Assembly: GCF_020169515.1 (NCBI RefSeq)
Contig: NZ_JAHMHW010000019.1
Coordinates: forward strand, 25,902-89,901
Direction: 5' to 3'
Length of the DNA stretch: 64,000 nt
Source of the DNA: Paenibacillus vietnamensis
GTDB taxonomy: Bacteria; Bacillota; Bacilli; Paenibacillales; Paenibacillaceae
The notes under the pieces were generated by a model. The model did no database searches, had not been told where the DNA came from, and saw nothing but the letters and a program-made list of their open reading frames with translations. Shown here one piece after another: positions 8,087 through 17,638 of the stretch; the stretch's first letter is position 1; each line of letters begins with the position of its first letter. Made by a program: the position numbers and the translations under genes.

Positions 8087-8725
8087 TTAATCTCTGCTTT
8101 GGATGACCAGCAGCAGGCCCTCGCGCAAATCGATCGTTCCGCTGTCCTCCAGCAGAATATTGCTGATTCCGAGCGATTGGCCGATACTCAGTGTCGATTC
8201 ATGCAGCGGATATCGGAAGCCGGTTAAGGTAATCCCCGTTACTGTCTTTGACAACGGGAGAAGTGAAACATTCGGATAGTTCAGCTTCCGAATGCCGCTG
8301 CGGCGACGCAATAAGCTGATTTTGTTATGCTCATCGATGATTGAGGCGTCTATGTCTTGCTCACCGGCTAAAGCAAGCAGATGAACGTTAGCCAGGGAAT
8401 GGTCGAATCGGGTGCCCAGAGCTCCGAGCAGGAGGATTTCCGAAGGCTTTAAATCAAGAGCCAGACGGAACGCCATTTCCGTATCGGTATAATCCTTGTC
8501 AACCGGATCGCAGGCGATAACCTGCCCGCTGCTCTCCCGGATCAGGTTCAGTTCCTCAACGGATACGGAATCGAAGTCGCCGATAGCAATATCCGGCCGG
8601 AAGCCATGGCCGACGAGGAAGCGGGCGCCGCTGTCGGCGCCGATTAACAGATCTCCTTCTTGTATATGTTCAATCGCCCAAGCGCCTAATTTCCCGCCTG
8701 AGCAAATAATGACGCGGGGTTGCAT
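8087..8725 (-). CDS. thiN: Thiamine pyrophosphokinase
   Basis: 212 residues. It transfers pyrophosphate from ATP to thiamine to make TPP. Family motifs are DSGARFL, GDFDSV and DYTDTEMA, and a C-terminal thiamine-binding beta domain (about 140-212) is present. The frame stays open to 9115, but the real start is the ATG at 8725, preceded by AAGGCGG on the minus strand; the extra N-terminus would be unlike any ThiN. No TPP riboswitch is seen upstream. It is transcribed divergently from the membrane protein at 8940. Confidence 0.93.
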   Translation of the reverse strand: MQPRVIICSGGKLGAWAIEHIQEGDLLIGADSGARFLVGHGFRPDIAIGDFDSVSVEELNLIRESSGQVIACDPVDKDYTDTEMAFRLALDLKPSEILLLGALGTRFDHSLANVHLLALAGEQDIDASIIDEHNKISLLRRRSGIRKLNYPNVSLLPLSKTVTGITLTGFRYPLHESTLSIGQSLGISNILLEDSGTIDLREGLLLVIQSRD

Positions 8726-8939
8726 GAAAAAGCCGCCTTTCTTAGTTGATTCGGATTCATCTTTACAGTATAAAGCTTGTATAGGATGAAAAACTAGGTT
8801 AAAGTGCCGGTTCATGAAAAATATGCCGAAAGACGCGAAAATTGTCGTTGCGCGAGCGGGGTGCTCCCGGCTAAAATGATTTAGGATATAGTGCCGGCGG
8901 AGCAGCCGGCGCAAGGCAGGAAAGCGAGGAGCGGCAGCG

Positions 8940-9587
8940 GTGGAAATGGATATATTTTCAATTTTTAGTATTATCGGCACCATTGCCTTCGCGGTCAGCG
9001 GAGCGATCGTGGCTATGGAGGAAGAATACGACATTCTTGGCGTCTTCGTGCTCGGGCTCGTTACGGCATTTGGCGGAGGCGTGGTGCGCAACTTGCTGAT
9101 CGGCATGCCGGTCACCTCGTTATGGAATCAAGGGCATTTGTTCAAAATAGCGATGATCGCCATGACGATTGCATTCATCCTGCCGGCGGACTGGATTCAG
9201 CGCTGGAGGCGAAGCGAGGCTTTTTTCGATGCGATCGGACTGTCTGCGTTTGCGATACAGGGGGCCTTGTACGCAACCCAAATGAAGCATCCGCTCAGCG
9301 CGGTGCTCGTAGCCGCAATGCTGACGGGTATCGGAGGCGGCATTATCCGCGACGTGCTGGCGGGACGCAAGCCGCTCGTCCTGAAGGATGAAATTTATGC
9401 CGTATGGGCGATGCTGGCCGGACTCGTTATCGCACTGGGCTGGTTTAAGTCTACGCTGGAGCTGTTGTTTTTGTTTGTTGTCGTCATTACATTCCGCATG
9501 CTGTCCGTGTATTTCAACTGGAAGCTTCCGCGCCGTTCGCTGAAGCCGGCACCGGCGGAGCAGCATACGAAAGGGGAAGCTGTATGA
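8940..9587 (+). CDS. TRIC / UPF0126 family membrane channel
   Basis: 215 residues made of two repeats of three hydrophobic helices, each with a glycine-rich signature (FGGGVVRNLLIG and GIGGGIIRDVLAGR), the hallmark of prokaryotic TRIC-type cation channels. The GTG at 8940 lies 8 bases after GAGGAG and is preferred over the ATG at 8946. Its stop overlaps the next start (ATGA), so it is co-expressed with a phosphatase. The transported ion is not settled for this family. Confidence 0.88.
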   Translation: MEMDIFSIFSIIGTIAFAVSGAIVAMEEEYDILGVFVLGLVTAFGGGVVRNLLIGMPVTSLWNQGHLFKIAMIAMTIAFILPADWIQRWRRSEAFFDAIGLSAFAIQGALYATQMKHPLSAVLVAAMLTGIGGGIIRDVLAGRKPLVLKDEIYAVWAMLAGLVIALGWFKSTLELLFLFVVVITFRMLSVYFNWKLPRRSLKPAPAEQHTKGEAV

Positions 9588-10072
9588 AAGTACGCGTATT
9601 ATTCGTTTGTCTGGGCAATATTTGCCGCTCCCCGATGGCGGAAGCCGTGATGCGCCATCAGGTGAAGCAGGCGGGACTGGGCCATTTGATTGAAGTGGAT
9701 TCGGCCGGGACGGGCGATTGGCATCTTGGCCATCCGCCGCATGAAGGGACCCGCAAGCTGCTTGACGAGCACCGGATTTCGTACGAAGGCATGAAAGCAA
9801 GGCTCGTTACCAAAAACGATTTTCATTCATTCGATTACATCGTCTGCATGGACTCGAACAATTTGCGCGACGTGCGCAAGCTGATCGGCAAGGCTGAAGA
9901 CGCACGGAACGTCAAGCTCTTTACCTTCATGGAGCTGCTGCCGGAGCAGGGCATCGCGGATGTGCCCGATCCTTATTACGACGGTAATTTTCCGTTCGTT
10001 TACGAGCTCGTCGACAAAGGCTGCGCACAGCTGCTGATGCGAATCCGTAACGATTTGAAGTTATCCGAATAA
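9584..10072 (+). CDS. Low-molecular-weight protein-tyrosine-phosphatase
   Basis: 162 residues with the P-loop C9-LGNIC-R15-S at the N-terminus and the general acid in VPDPYYDG near residue 131. It dephosphorylates phosphotyrosine (or phosphoarginine, as in YwlE-type members) in the cytoplasm. The ATG overlaps the upstream stop and a strong terminator follows. Confidence 0.94.
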   Translation: MKVRVLFVCLGNICRSPMAEAVMRHQVKQAGLGHLIEVDSAGTGDWHLGHPPHEGTRKLLDEHRISYEGMKARLVTKNDFHSFDYIVCMDSNNLRDVRKLIGKAEDARNVKLFTFMELLPEQGIADVPDPYYDGNFPFVYELVDKGCAQLLMRIRNDLKLSE

Positions 10073-10073
10073 G

Positions 10074-10122
10074 CGGAAGGCTGCCCGGGTCATCGACCTG
10101 CCGGGCAGCCTTCCGTCTTTTT
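10074..10122. terminator. Bidirectional terminator between convergent genes
   Basis: A perfect 15-bp stem (10074-10088 with 10101-10115) around a 12-nt loop is followed by TCTTTTTT. It lies between the phosphatase stop (10072) and the end of the minus-strand esterase (10130). Confidence 0.92.
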
Positions 10123-10129
10123 TATGCGT

Positions 10130-10867
10130 TTATTCCGCCTCGATAAAGTAAGAAAGCGCCCGGTCAAGCTCTTTTTGCCAAAAGCCCCACTGATGCTTGC
10201 CATCCTTCTCCTCATAATAAACCTTCGCGTTTTTCAGCTCCAATAAAGCTTTGGCATTCCGGTTTAAGGCGACAAAGTCGTAAACCCCTCGGTCCGTTTC
10301 GTACGCATCCTCCTGCAGTCCGACGATCATGTAAATGTCCAGCCAGCTCAAATCCTCCTGCGCGGAAATGATATTTTGCGATACGCCGTAAAAAGCTCCC
10401 GACAGCGACATCACCCTCGTGAACAATTCGGGATACGCCATCGCCAGATGCAGCGAAACAGAGCCGCCTAGCGAATCCCCTGCGAGCACTCTGTGCTGAG
10501 GATCGCGTCTGACGGAATAACGCTCTTCGACGAAAGGCAGCAGCTCCTCTGCAAAAAAGCGGGCATAGCCGGCATGCCGGCTGCCGTCAGGAGCATATTC
10601 TTCCGTGCGCTGCTTCTTGTCCACATCGACGCCGACAATGACGAAAGGCTCCAGCCCGTCGTCCAATATTAATCTGGTCGCGATCGTGGCGATCCGTCCG
10701 AAATTAAAAAAATCCTCCCCGTCCTGGCAGTATACGACCGGATAGCTTAGCACTTCATTGTAGCCCGGCGGCAAAAAAACTCTTAAGCTCCGGCTTTGCT
10801 CGGGCAAATAGCGGCTTTCGACCGTTTCCTTGACGATCGTTCTCTTTAAGTATCTCTCATCGGTCAT
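10130..10867 (-). CDS. Alpha/beta hydrolase, esterase D-like (YjcH type)
   Basis: 245 residues. Nucleophile S132 lies in GDSLGGS, an acidic residue follows in the C-terminal third and a histidine sits in GKHQWGFW near residue 226, giving a serine-hydrolase triad. There is no signal peptide, so it acts in the cytoplasm. It belongs to the esterase/Fes-like group that includes B. subtilis YjcH; the natural ester is unknown. The ATG is preceded by AAGGAGATAAAG on the minus strand. Confidence 0.85.
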   Translation of the reverse strand: MTDERYLKRTIVKETVESRYLPEQSRSLRVFLPPGYNEVLSYPVVYCQDGEDFFNFGRIATIATRLILDDGLEPFVIVGVDVDKKQRTEEYAPDGSRHAGYARFFAEELLPFVEERYSVRRDPQHRVLAGDSLGGSVSLHLAMAYPELFTRVMSLSGAFYGVSQNIISAQEDLSWLDIYMIVGLQEDAYETDRGVYDFVALNRNAKALLELKNAKVYYEEKDGKHQWGFWQKELDRALSYFIEAE

Positions 10868-11183
10868 TTCTTTATCTCCTTAAGATTTGAATGGTTGAAT
10901 GGAATGATGCGCAAGTGGGAAAACAATAGAAAGGTATGCAAGCGTAAACGGCTGGCGCTACGCACGAACCAAGCCCTTCTGATTTTGATGTATTGTATTA
11001 TGCTGTTACAGTGATAAAATATAACTGTTGCATATACAATTTCTTAAAAGAATGAAGACAATCAGCGAAAAAACAACGGTTTTTTTGTTTTTTACTTTGA
11101 CCATTTTCGCTAAACAGGTTTATAATAATTCTATAACAGAGGTCCATGATTTTCAAATATTTCGATTGAGGTGAACGTTCAAG
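10868..11183. other. Divergent intergenic region, esterase / pdhA
   Basis: 316 bases, AT-rich, without a credible gene. The right part holds the pdh promoter (11097-11126). A purine-run/T-run inverted segment at 11066-11095 is too A/T-only to call a terminator. Nothing else is recognised. Confidence 0.6.
11097..11126 (+). promoter_or_regulatory. Sigma-A promoter of the pdh operon
   Basis: TTGACC (11097-11102), an 18-bp spacer and a perfect TATAAT (11121-11126). The start codon at 11184 is 58 bases downstream and is served by a GAGGTGAAC ribosome site. Confidence 0.8.
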
Positions 11184-12251
11184 ATGAGCAAATTGCCATA
11201 CGAAGTTCAAACGGAACCGGTTACACCGTTATCCGTCCTTTCTCTTGAGGGCGAAGTGGTAAACCCGGACTTAATGCCGGAATTGACGGACGAACAATTA
11301 AGAGAAGTAATGTACCGCATGGTATTTACCCGTACATGGGATGAGCGCGCCGTAAATCTAGGCCGCCAAGGGCGCCTTGGCTTCTACGCTCCGGTATCCG
11401 GACAGGAAGCTTCGATGATCGGAAGCGAGTTCGCGCTCAATAAAGACGATTTCATCTGCCCGGGCTACCGCGATATGCCACAGCTCGTATGGCACGGCTT
11501 GCCGCTGTACCAGGCGTTTCTGTATTCGCGCGGACATCAGCACGGCGGACAAATTCCGGAGGACGTACATGTTCTCATGCCGCAAATCATTATCGGCGCG
11601 CAAATTTTGCACGCGACGGGCGTTGCTATGGCGTTCAAGAAGAAGAACGAGAAGCGCGTAGCGATTACTTACACAGGCGACGGCGGTTCTTCGGAAGGCG
11701 ATTTCTATGAAGGCCTCAATTTTGCGGGCGTTTACAAGCTGCCTGTTATTTATGCGGTTCAAAACAACGGTTATGCGATTACGACACCGTTCTCGAAGCA
11801 AACAGCCGCTCTTTCGATCGCCCACAAAGCGGTTGCTGCCGGCATCCGCGGCGTACAAGTCGACGGCATGGACGTGCTTGCGGTTATTAAAGCGGTACAG
11901 GAAGCGGCTGAACGCGGACGCAATGGCGAGGGAGCAACCTTGATCGAATTGCTGACATACCGTTTCCGCCCGCATTCGATGGCGGACGATGCGACCAAAT
12001 ACCGTACGAAGGACGAAGAAGCGGAATGGGCTTTGAAGGATCCTCTTATCCGTTTCGGCAAGTTTTTGGAGAGTAAAGGCCTCTGGTCGGAAGAAGATAC
12101 AAACCGCGTGAAGGAAGAAGCGAAAGCGACGGTTAACGAGCATATCAAAAAAGCGGAAGCAGTCGAGAAAATGACGGTTGCCGGCCTGATTGATTCGATG
12201 TTCGAGACGACGCCGCAGCATTTGGAAGAGCAAAAGGCCGATTTTCAATAG
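11184..12251 (+). CDS. pdhA: Pyruvate dehydrogenase E1 component, alpha subunit
   Basis: 355 residues. With PdhB it forms the TPP-dependent E1 that decarboxylates pyruvate and acetylates the lipoyl group of E2. The TPP motif runs from GDGGSSEGDF to QNNGYAI (about residues 163-197) and the phosphorylation-loop-like RPHSMADD is present. First gene of pdhABCD; 20 bases separate it from pdhB. Confidence 0.97.
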   Translation: MSKLPYEVQTEPVTPLSVLSLEGEVVNPDLMPELTDEQLREVMYRMVFTRTWDERAVNLGRQGRLGFYAPVSGQEASMIGSEFALNKDDFICPGYRDMPQLVWHGLPLYQAFLYSRGHQHGGQIPEDVHVLMPQIIIGAQILHATGVAMAFKKKNEKRVAITYTGDGGSSEGDFYEGLNFAGVYKLPVIYAVQNNGYAITTPFSKQTAALSIAHKAVAAGIRGVQVDGMDVLAVIKAVQEAAERGRNGEGATLIELLTYRFRPHSMADDATKYRTKDEEAEWALKDPLIRFGKFLESKGLWSEEDTNRVKEEAKATVNEHIKKAEAVEKMTVAGLIDSMFETTPQHLEEQKADFQ

Positions 12252-12271
12252 TAGAGGAGGATAAGACGATC

Positions 12272-13249
12272 ATGGCTCAAATGAATATGTTGGAAGCGAT
12301 TCGCGATGCGATGCGGGTCGAGCTTAAGCGTGATTCGAACGTGCTCATCTTCGGTGAGGACGCAGGTAAGGTCGGCGGTGTATTCCGCGTGACAGAAGGT
12401 TTGCAGGAAGAATTCGGCGAGGACCGTATATTCGATACGCCGCTTGCCGAGTCTGCGATTGCCGGCTTGGCCGTCGGGATGGGCTTACAAGGCTTCCGTC
12501 CGATCGCCGAAATCCAGTTCGTAGGTTTTATCTATGAGGCGCTTGACCAAATGTTCATCCAAGCGGCCCGCATGCGTTACCGTTCGGGCGGCCGTTACAA
12601 TTCGCCTATCGTATTCCGTACGCCATTCGGCGGCGGCGTAAAGGCAGCGGAGCTGCACACCGACTCCCTGGAAGGCCTTGCCGTTCAGACTCCGGGCATT
12701 AAAGTAATCATCCCTTCCAATCCATACGATGCAAAAGGCTTGATGATTTCCGCAATCCGCGACAATGACCCTGTCTTCTTCATGGAACACTTGAATCTGT
12801 ACCGCGCATTCAAAGCTGACGTTCCGGAAGGCGAATATACGGTTGAGATCGGCAAAGCGAACGTTGTCCGCGAGGGCAGCGACGTTACGATCATTGCATA
12901 TGGCATGATGGTGCACACAGCTGTAAAGGCGGCGGAAGAGCTCGAAAAAACCGGCGTAAAAGCAGAGGTTATCGATCTTCGCACCCTGCTTCCGCTTGAT
13001 ATCGATACGATCGTTGCTTCGATCCAAAAAACGAACCGCGCAATCGTCGTTCAGGAAGCTCAAAAGACTTCCGGCGTAGCCGCAGAGGTTATTGCGCAAA
13101 TTAACGAAAAAGCGATTTTGCATCTGGAAGCTCCTGTACTTCGCGTTGCTGGTCCGGATACGGTTTATCCGTTCGCACAAATTGAAGATGCGTGGCTTCC
13201 TTCCGTAGCTCGTATCTCTGCAGCGGTTCAAAAAGTACTGAACTTTTAA
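12272..13249 (+). CDS. pdhB: Pyruvate dehydrogenase E1 component, beta subunit
   Basis: 325 residues, the usual length. Transketolase pyrimidine-binding domain at the N-terminus (GEDAGKVGGVFRVT, DTPLAESAIAGLAVG) and transketolase C-terminal domain from about residue 195 (VTIIAYGMMV, EVIDLRTLLPLD). Completes the alpha2beta2 E1 with PdhA. AGAGGAGG precedes the ATG; 15 bases to pdhC. Confidence 0.97.
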   Translation: MAQMNMLEAIRDAMRVELKRDSNVLIFGEDAGKVGGVFRVTEGLQEEFGEDRIFDTPLAESAIAGLAVGMGLQGFRPIAEIQFVGFIYEALDQMFIQAARMRYRSGGRYNSPIVFRTPFGGGVKAAELHTDSLEGLAVQTPGIKVIIPSNPYDAKGLMISAIRDNDPVFFMEHLNLYRAFKADVPEGEYTVEIGKANVVREGSDVTIIAYGMMVHTAVKAAEELEKTGVKAEVIDLRTLLPLDIDTIVASIQKTNRAIVVQEAQKTSGVAAEVIAQINEKAILHLEAPVLRVAGPDTVYPFAQIEDAWLPSVARISAAVQKVLNF

Positions 13250-13264
13250 AGGAGGATACTAGCG

Positions 13265-14581
13265 GTGGCTAAATTCGAATATCGTTTCCCTGAGCTCGGC
13301 GAAGGCTTGCACGAAGGCGAAATTATTAAAGTGCATGTCAAAGTCGGCGACACGGTAACGGATGATGATGTAATTATGGAAGTGCAAAACGACAAAGCGA
13401 TCGTCGAGGTGCCTTGCCCTGTAAACGGAAAAGTGCTCGAGGTGCTTGTAAAGGACGGACAGGTTTGCCACGTGGGCGAAGTTGTCGCGATCATCGACGC
13501 CGAAGGCGAGCTTCCTGAGCAGGCAGCTCCTGCTGCAGAAGCGTCTAAAGCTGAAGCGCCAGCCGCTGCAGAATCGGCACCGGCACCGGCTGCTGCACAA
13601 GCTGAAGCGGCTCCTGCTGCTGCACCGAAAGCAGACGCAGGTCCGGTACTGGCTACGCCAAGCGTACGCAAATTTGCGCGTGAGAAGGGCGTAGACCTGA
13701 CTCTAGTGAACGGTACGGGCAAAAACGGCCGCATTACCCGCGACGACGTAAACGGCTTTGGCGGCGCTCCTGCCGCTGCCGCTGCTGCACAAGCCGAAGC
13801 GGCTCCTGCTGCCGAACAGACGGACGCTCCTGCCGCAAGCGAAGCGAAGGCTGCACCGGCTGCTGCCGGCACGCCTTACCGTCCGGAAGAGCGCGTTCCT
13901 TTCAAAGGCATTCGCAAAATAATCGCAAACGCGATGTCCAAATCGGTATATACGGCGCCTCACGTTACAATTATGGATGAGGTTGACGTAACCGAGCTGG
14001 TAGCACTACGCGCTAAGTATAAGCCTTATGCCGAGAAAAAAGGCTCCAAGCTTACGTACCTGCCGTTTATCGTCAAAGCTCTTGTGGCAGCGTGCCGCGA
14101 GTTCCCGATCCTGAACGCGACGCTCGACGAAGCAAACCAGGAAATTGTACTTCGCAAATTCTACAATATCGGTATTGCGACGGATACGGACAACGGACTG
14201 ATCGTACCGGTTATTGAAGACGCGGACCGCAAAAATCTGTTCAAAATCGCGGATTCGATCCGTGACCTGGCAGCCCGCGGCCGCGACGGCAAGCTTGCGC
14301 CGAACGAGCTTAAGGGCAGCACGATCTCGATCTCGAACATCGGATCGGCCGGAGGCATGTTCTTCACACCGGTCATTAACTTCCCTGAGGTTGCCATTCT
14401 TGGTACAGGCAGAATTACGGAGAAAGCGATCGTTCGGAACGGGGAAATCGTAGCGGCTCCTGTGATGGCTCTGTCGCTCAGCTTTGACCACCGTCTGATT
14501 GACGGAGCAACGGCACAAAACTTTATGAATTTCATCAAAACACTTCTGGCGCAGCCTGAATTGTTCATAATGGAGGTATAA
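13265..14581 (+). CDS. pdhC: Dihydrolipoamide acetyltransferase (PDH E2)
   Basis: 438 residues. One lipoyl domain (1-77) with the modified lysine K44 in QNDKAIVEV; an Ala/Pro-rich mobile linker (about 80-130); the peripheral E1/E3-binding domain (about 132-168, TPSVRKFAREKGVDL); a second Ala-rich linker; and the catalytic domain (about 205-438) with the active-site motif SFDHRLIDGA. Forms the core of the complex. Start is GTG after AGGAGG. The Ala codons give long antisense frames that are not genes. Confidence 0.97.
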   Translation: MAKFEYRFPELGEGLHEGEIIKVHVKVGDTVTDDDVIMEVQNDKAIVEVPCPVNGKVLEVLVKDGQVCHVGEVVAIIDAEGELPEQAAPAAEASKAEAPAAAESAPAPAAAQAEAAPAAAPKADAGPVLATPSVRKFAREKGVDLTLVNGTGKNGRITRDDVNGFGGAPAAAAAAQAEAAPAAEQTDAPAASEAKAAPAAAGTPYRPEERVPFKGIRKIIANAMSKSVYTAPHVTIMDEVDVTELVALRAKYKPYAEKKGSKLTYLPFIVKALVAACREFPILNATLDEANQEIVLRKFYNIGIATDTDNGLIVPVIEDADRKNLFKIADSIRDLAARGRDGKLAPNELKGSTISISNIGSAGGMFFTPVINFPEVAILGTGRITEKAIVRNGEIVAAPVMALSLSFDHRLIDGATAQNFMNFIKTLLAQPELFIMEV

Positions 14582-14584
14582 GAA

Positions 14585-16000
14585 ATGGTCGTAGGCGATG
14601 CTTCTCTCGATATCGATACTCTAGTCATTGGTGCGGGTCCCGGCGGTTACGTCGCGGCAATCCGCGCCGCCCAGCTTGGCCAAAACGTACTTATCGTGGA
14701 TAAAGAATATGTAGGCGGCGTTTGCTTGAACGTGGGCTGTATCCCATCGAAAGCACTCATTTCCGCATCTCATCAATACGAATCGATCAGCCACGCTTCT
14801 TCCTTCGGTATCGAAGTGGGCGAAGCGAAGGTCGATTTCAGCAAGGTTCAGGAATTCAAAAACGGCATCGTCAAGAAACTGACAGGCGGCGTTGCTTCCC
14901 TTCTGAAAGCGAACAAAGTTCAATACTTCCAAGGCGAAGTCATGTTCATCAACGAGAACGAAGCTCGTGTCTTCAACGATCAGGAAGCGCCGCGTTACCG
15001 TTTCAAAAACTGCATCATCGCAACGGGATCCCGTCCGATCGAGCTGAAGGCTTTCCCTTACGGCGGCCGTATCGTATCTTCCACAGGTGCGTTGTCCCTG
15101 CCTGAAATTCCGAAAAGCCTCGTCGTAATCGGCGGCGGTTATATCGGAATCGAGCTTGGCCAAATGTACTCGAAATTCGGAACGAAGGTAACGGTTATCG
15201 AAGGTTCCGACTCGATCCTGCCAGGCTTTGATAAAGATATGTCCAACATCGTTGCGAAGAAGCTGAAAAGCACGAACGTTGACATTATTACAGGTGCGCA
15301 AGCGAAAGGCGCCGAGCAAACCGACAAGGATGTTACGGTAACATACTCGGTTGGCGACAAAGAAGAAAAGGTAACGGCAGACTACCTGCTCGTTACGGTT
15401 GGACGCCGTCCAAATACCGACGGTGAGCTTGGCCTTGACCTGATCAACATCAAGCTGTCCGACCGCGGCCTCGTTGAAGTTGACGAGCAATGCCGTACGA
15501 ACATTCCGCATATTTTCGCGATCGGCGACATCATCGCAGGTCCAGCGCTCGCTCACAAAGCGATGTACGAAGGACGTGTCGCTGCCGAAGCGATTGCAGG
15601 TCAACCGAGCATTATCGACTACAAATGCGTGCCGGCGGTTTGCTTCTCCGATCCGGAATGCGCAAGCGTGGGCCTGAGCGAGAAAGAAGCGAAGGATAAA
15701 GGCCATAACGTAAAGGTCGGCAAATTCCCGTTCGCGATCAATGGACGCGCTATGTCGCTTAATGCAAACGAAGGCTTCGTCAAGCTTGTATCCGACGCCG
15801 ATTCCGGCTTGGTGCTTGGCGCGCAAATTATCGGTCTGGAAGCGTCGAATATGATCGCTGAGCTTGCTCTTGCTATCGAAATGGGCGCTACGCTCGAGGA
15901 TATCGCGCTTACGATCCATGCGCATCCGACGCTTGGCGAAATCGTGCTTGACGCCGCTGAGGTTGCTCTCGGCCACCCGATTCACACCTTCATTAAATAA
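14585..16000 (+). CDS. pdhD: Dihydrolipoamide dehydrogenase (E3)
   Basis: 471 residues. FAD-binding GAGPGGYVAAI, redox disulfide CLNVGC with IPSKAL, NAD-binding GGGYIGIELG, second FAD motif IFAIGDI and the C-terminal active-site HAHPTLGE. It reoxidises dihydrolipoyl groups of E2, passing electrons to NAD+. It starts 3 bases after pdhC and a terminator follows. Confidence 0.97.
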   Translation: MVVGDASLDIDTLVIGAGPGGYVAAIRAAQLGQNVLIVDKEYVGGVCLNVGCIPSKALISASHQYESISHASSFGIEVGEAKVDFSKVQEFKNGIVKKLTGGVASLLKANKVQYFQGEVMFINENEARVFNDQEAPRYRFKNCIIATGSRPIELKAFPYGGRIVSSTGALSLPEIPKSLVVIGGGYIGIELGQMYSKFGTKVTVIEGSDSILPGFDKDMSNIVAKKLKSTNVDIITGAQAKGAEQTDKDVTVTYSVGDKEEKVTADYLLVTVGRRPNTDGELGLDLINIKLSDRGLVEVDEQCRTNIPHIFAIGDIIAGPALAHKAMYEGRVAAEAIAGQPSIIDYKCVPAVCFSDPECASVGLSEKEAKDKGHNVKVGKFPFAINGRAMSLNANEGFVKLVSDADSGLVLGAQIIGLEASNMIAELALAIEMGATLEDIALTIHAHPTLGEIVLDAAEVALGHPIHTFIK

Positions 16001-16031
16001 TCTGCTCTTATCGATGCAGTTTAGCGGTATC

Positions 16032-16069
16032 AGAGGTCACGCAGCCTATAGCTGCGGGGCCTCTTTTCG
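16032..16069 (+). terminator. Terminator of the pdh operon
   Basis: AGAGG/CCTCT outer stem and CGCAGC/GCTGCG inner stem (16040-16045 with 16051-16056) with an internal loop, then TTTT. Confidence 0.75.
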
Positions 16070-16101
16070 TATCGCAATCATACATATAAGGAGTTGCGCA
16101 G

Positions 16102-16599
16102 ATGGATAGGGGACAGCAGCGGGAGGCAAAGCCGGTTAAAGAATCAAGGACGATTATGACGCAGCTTATTTTTCCGCTGGATACGAATCATCACCATACG
16201 ATGTTTGGCGGCAAGCTGATGGAATACATGGATAAAGTGGCGGCCATCGCCGCCATGAGGCATGCGAGGATGCAGGTCGTAACCGCATCGACGGACAGTC
16301 TGGATTTTTTGGCGCCGATCCGCGTCGGCGAGGTTATTGAAGTCGAGGCTTATGTTACTTGGACGAAGCGCAGCTCCATGGAGGTTTATGTTTCCGTCGT
16401 TTCCGAAAATTTGTATACCGGTGAGAAAAAGAAAACCGTGACGGCATTTTTTACGTTCGTAGCCCTCGATGATTTCGGCAAACCGGCCAAGGTGCCCGCC
16501 GTTATCCCGGAGACGGAAGCGGAAATCGGGCTGCACGCATCGGCACCTGAGCGGCATTCGCTCAGGACGAAACGAAAGGACGACAGAAAGCTCGATTGA
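16102..16599 (+). CDS. Acyl-CoA thioesterase, hotdog fold (YkhA-like)
   Basis: 165 residues with a single hotdog domain: the catalytic-region motif NHHHTMFGGKLMEYMDKVA (about residues 30-48) is characteristic of the YkhA/BFIT family that hydrolyses long-chain acyl-CoAs. The last 25 residues are basic and probably disordered. AAGGAG lies 9 bases before the ATG. It stands alone after the pdh terminator. Confidence 0.9.
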   Translation: MDRGQQREAKPVKESRTIMTQLIFPLDTNHHHTMFGGKLMEYMDKVAAIAAMRHARMQVVTASTDSLDFLAPIRVGEVIEVEAYVTWTKRSSMEVYVSVVSENLYTGEKKKTVTAFFTFVALDDFGKPAKVPAVIPETEAEIGLHASAPERHSLRTKRKDDRKLD

Positions 16600-16644
16600 T
16601 GATATAATAGAGGATATTTTGTCGATTTTGGGGGCGTAAGCAAA

Positions 16645-17604
16645 ATGAGCAAAAGCGAACAAACCTATTTGGAGCTGATCAGACACGTCATGCGCAGCGG
16701 TACCAGGAAGGAAGACCGTACGGGTACGGGTACGATATCGACCTTCGGTTACCAAATGCGCTTCGATCTTAGCGAGGGTTTCCCGCTTCTGACGACGAAA
16801 CGGGTCCCGTTCCGCCTTGTCGCCAGCGAATTGATATGGTTCATAAAGGGAGATTCGAACATCCGGTTTCTTCTTCAGCATCATAATAATATTTGGAATG
16901 AATGGGCATTTAAGAAATGGGTGGAAAGCCCTTCCTATTCAGGCCCAGATATGACCGAGTTTGGGCTGAGGGCGCAGCGGGACGGAGCATTCGCTGCCGA
17001 GTACGAGAAGCAGATGGAGCTGTTCAAGCAGCAGATTTTGAACGACGACGGCTTTGCCGCGGAATTCGGCGAGCTTGGCAACGTGTATGGCAAGCAGTGG
17101 CGCGAATGGAAGACGTCGCGCGGCGAAACGATTGACCAGCTGAAGGACGTCGTAGACACGATCAAGCGGAATCCGGATTCGAGAAGGCTAATCGTCTCCG
17201 CGTGGAATCCCGAAGACGTTCCGACCAATATGGCGCTGCCTCCATGCCACACGATGTTCCAGTTTTATGTGTCGGAAGGGAAACTGTCCTGTCAGCTTTA
17301 TCAGCGCAGCGGGGATATTTTTCTAGGGATTCCATTCAACATTGCCAGCTATGCTTTATTAACCCATATGGTTGCGCATGAGTGCGGCCTGCAAGCCGGT
17401 GATTTCGTCCATACGCTCGGGGACGCTCATATTTACTTGAATCATTTAGAGCAGATCGAAGAACAGCTAGGCAGGGAGCCGAAGGCGCTTCCGAAGCTTG
17501 TTCTGAACGCAGACAAAAAATCGATTTTCGATTTTGAGGTTGCCGATTTGAGCGTCGAGCAATATGATCCTCATCCGGCTATCAAAGCGCCGGTTGCCGT
17601 TTAA
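16645..17604 (+). CDS. thyA: Thymidylate synthase
   Basis: 319 residues. Makes dTMP from dUMP and methylene-tetrahydrofolate. The catalytic cysteine lies in ALPPCHTMFQF; folate/dUMP motifs include RRLIVSAWNP and QLYQRSGDIFLGIPFNIASYALL. Most ThyA proteins are about 264 residues; this one carries the roughly 50-residue small-domain insertion (about 88-138) known from the Lactobacillus casei enzyme. A TATAAT at 16604-16609 may be its -10 box. dfrA follows 34 bases later. Confidence 0.97.
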   Translation: MSKSEQTYLELIRHVMRSGTRKEDRTGTGTISTFGYQMRFDLSEGFPLLTTKRVPFRLVASELIWFIKGDSNIRFLLQHHNNIWNEWAFKKWVESPSYSGPDMTEFGLRAQRDGAFAAEYEKQMELFKQQILNDDGFAAEFGELGNVYGKQWREWKTSRGETIDQLKDVVDTIKRNPDSRRLIVSAWNPEDVPTNMALPPCHTMFQFYVSEGKLSCQLYQRSGDIFLGIPFNIASYALLTHMVAHECGLQAGDFVHTLGDAHIYLNHLEQIEEQLGREPKALPKLVLNADKKSIFDFEVADLSVEQYDPHPAIKAPVAV

Positions 17605-17638
17605 CGAAAGCTTCATATATTGAAAGGTGAGTACGAAG

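Noticed and set aside
8726..8939. TPP riboswitch upstream of thiN
   Set aside because: The conserved CTGAGA and related TPP-aptamer segments are absent on both strands.
13246..13872. 208-codon Ala/Ser-rich frame antisense to pdhC
   Set aside because: It mirrors the GC-rich Ala/Pro linkers of E2; low complexity and no start signals.
14621..15985. 454-codon open frame antisense to pdhD
   Set aside because: It lies wholly inside a certain gene, has no ribosome site, and its composition (Arg, Asn, Phe-rich) is that of a mirror frame caused by codon use.
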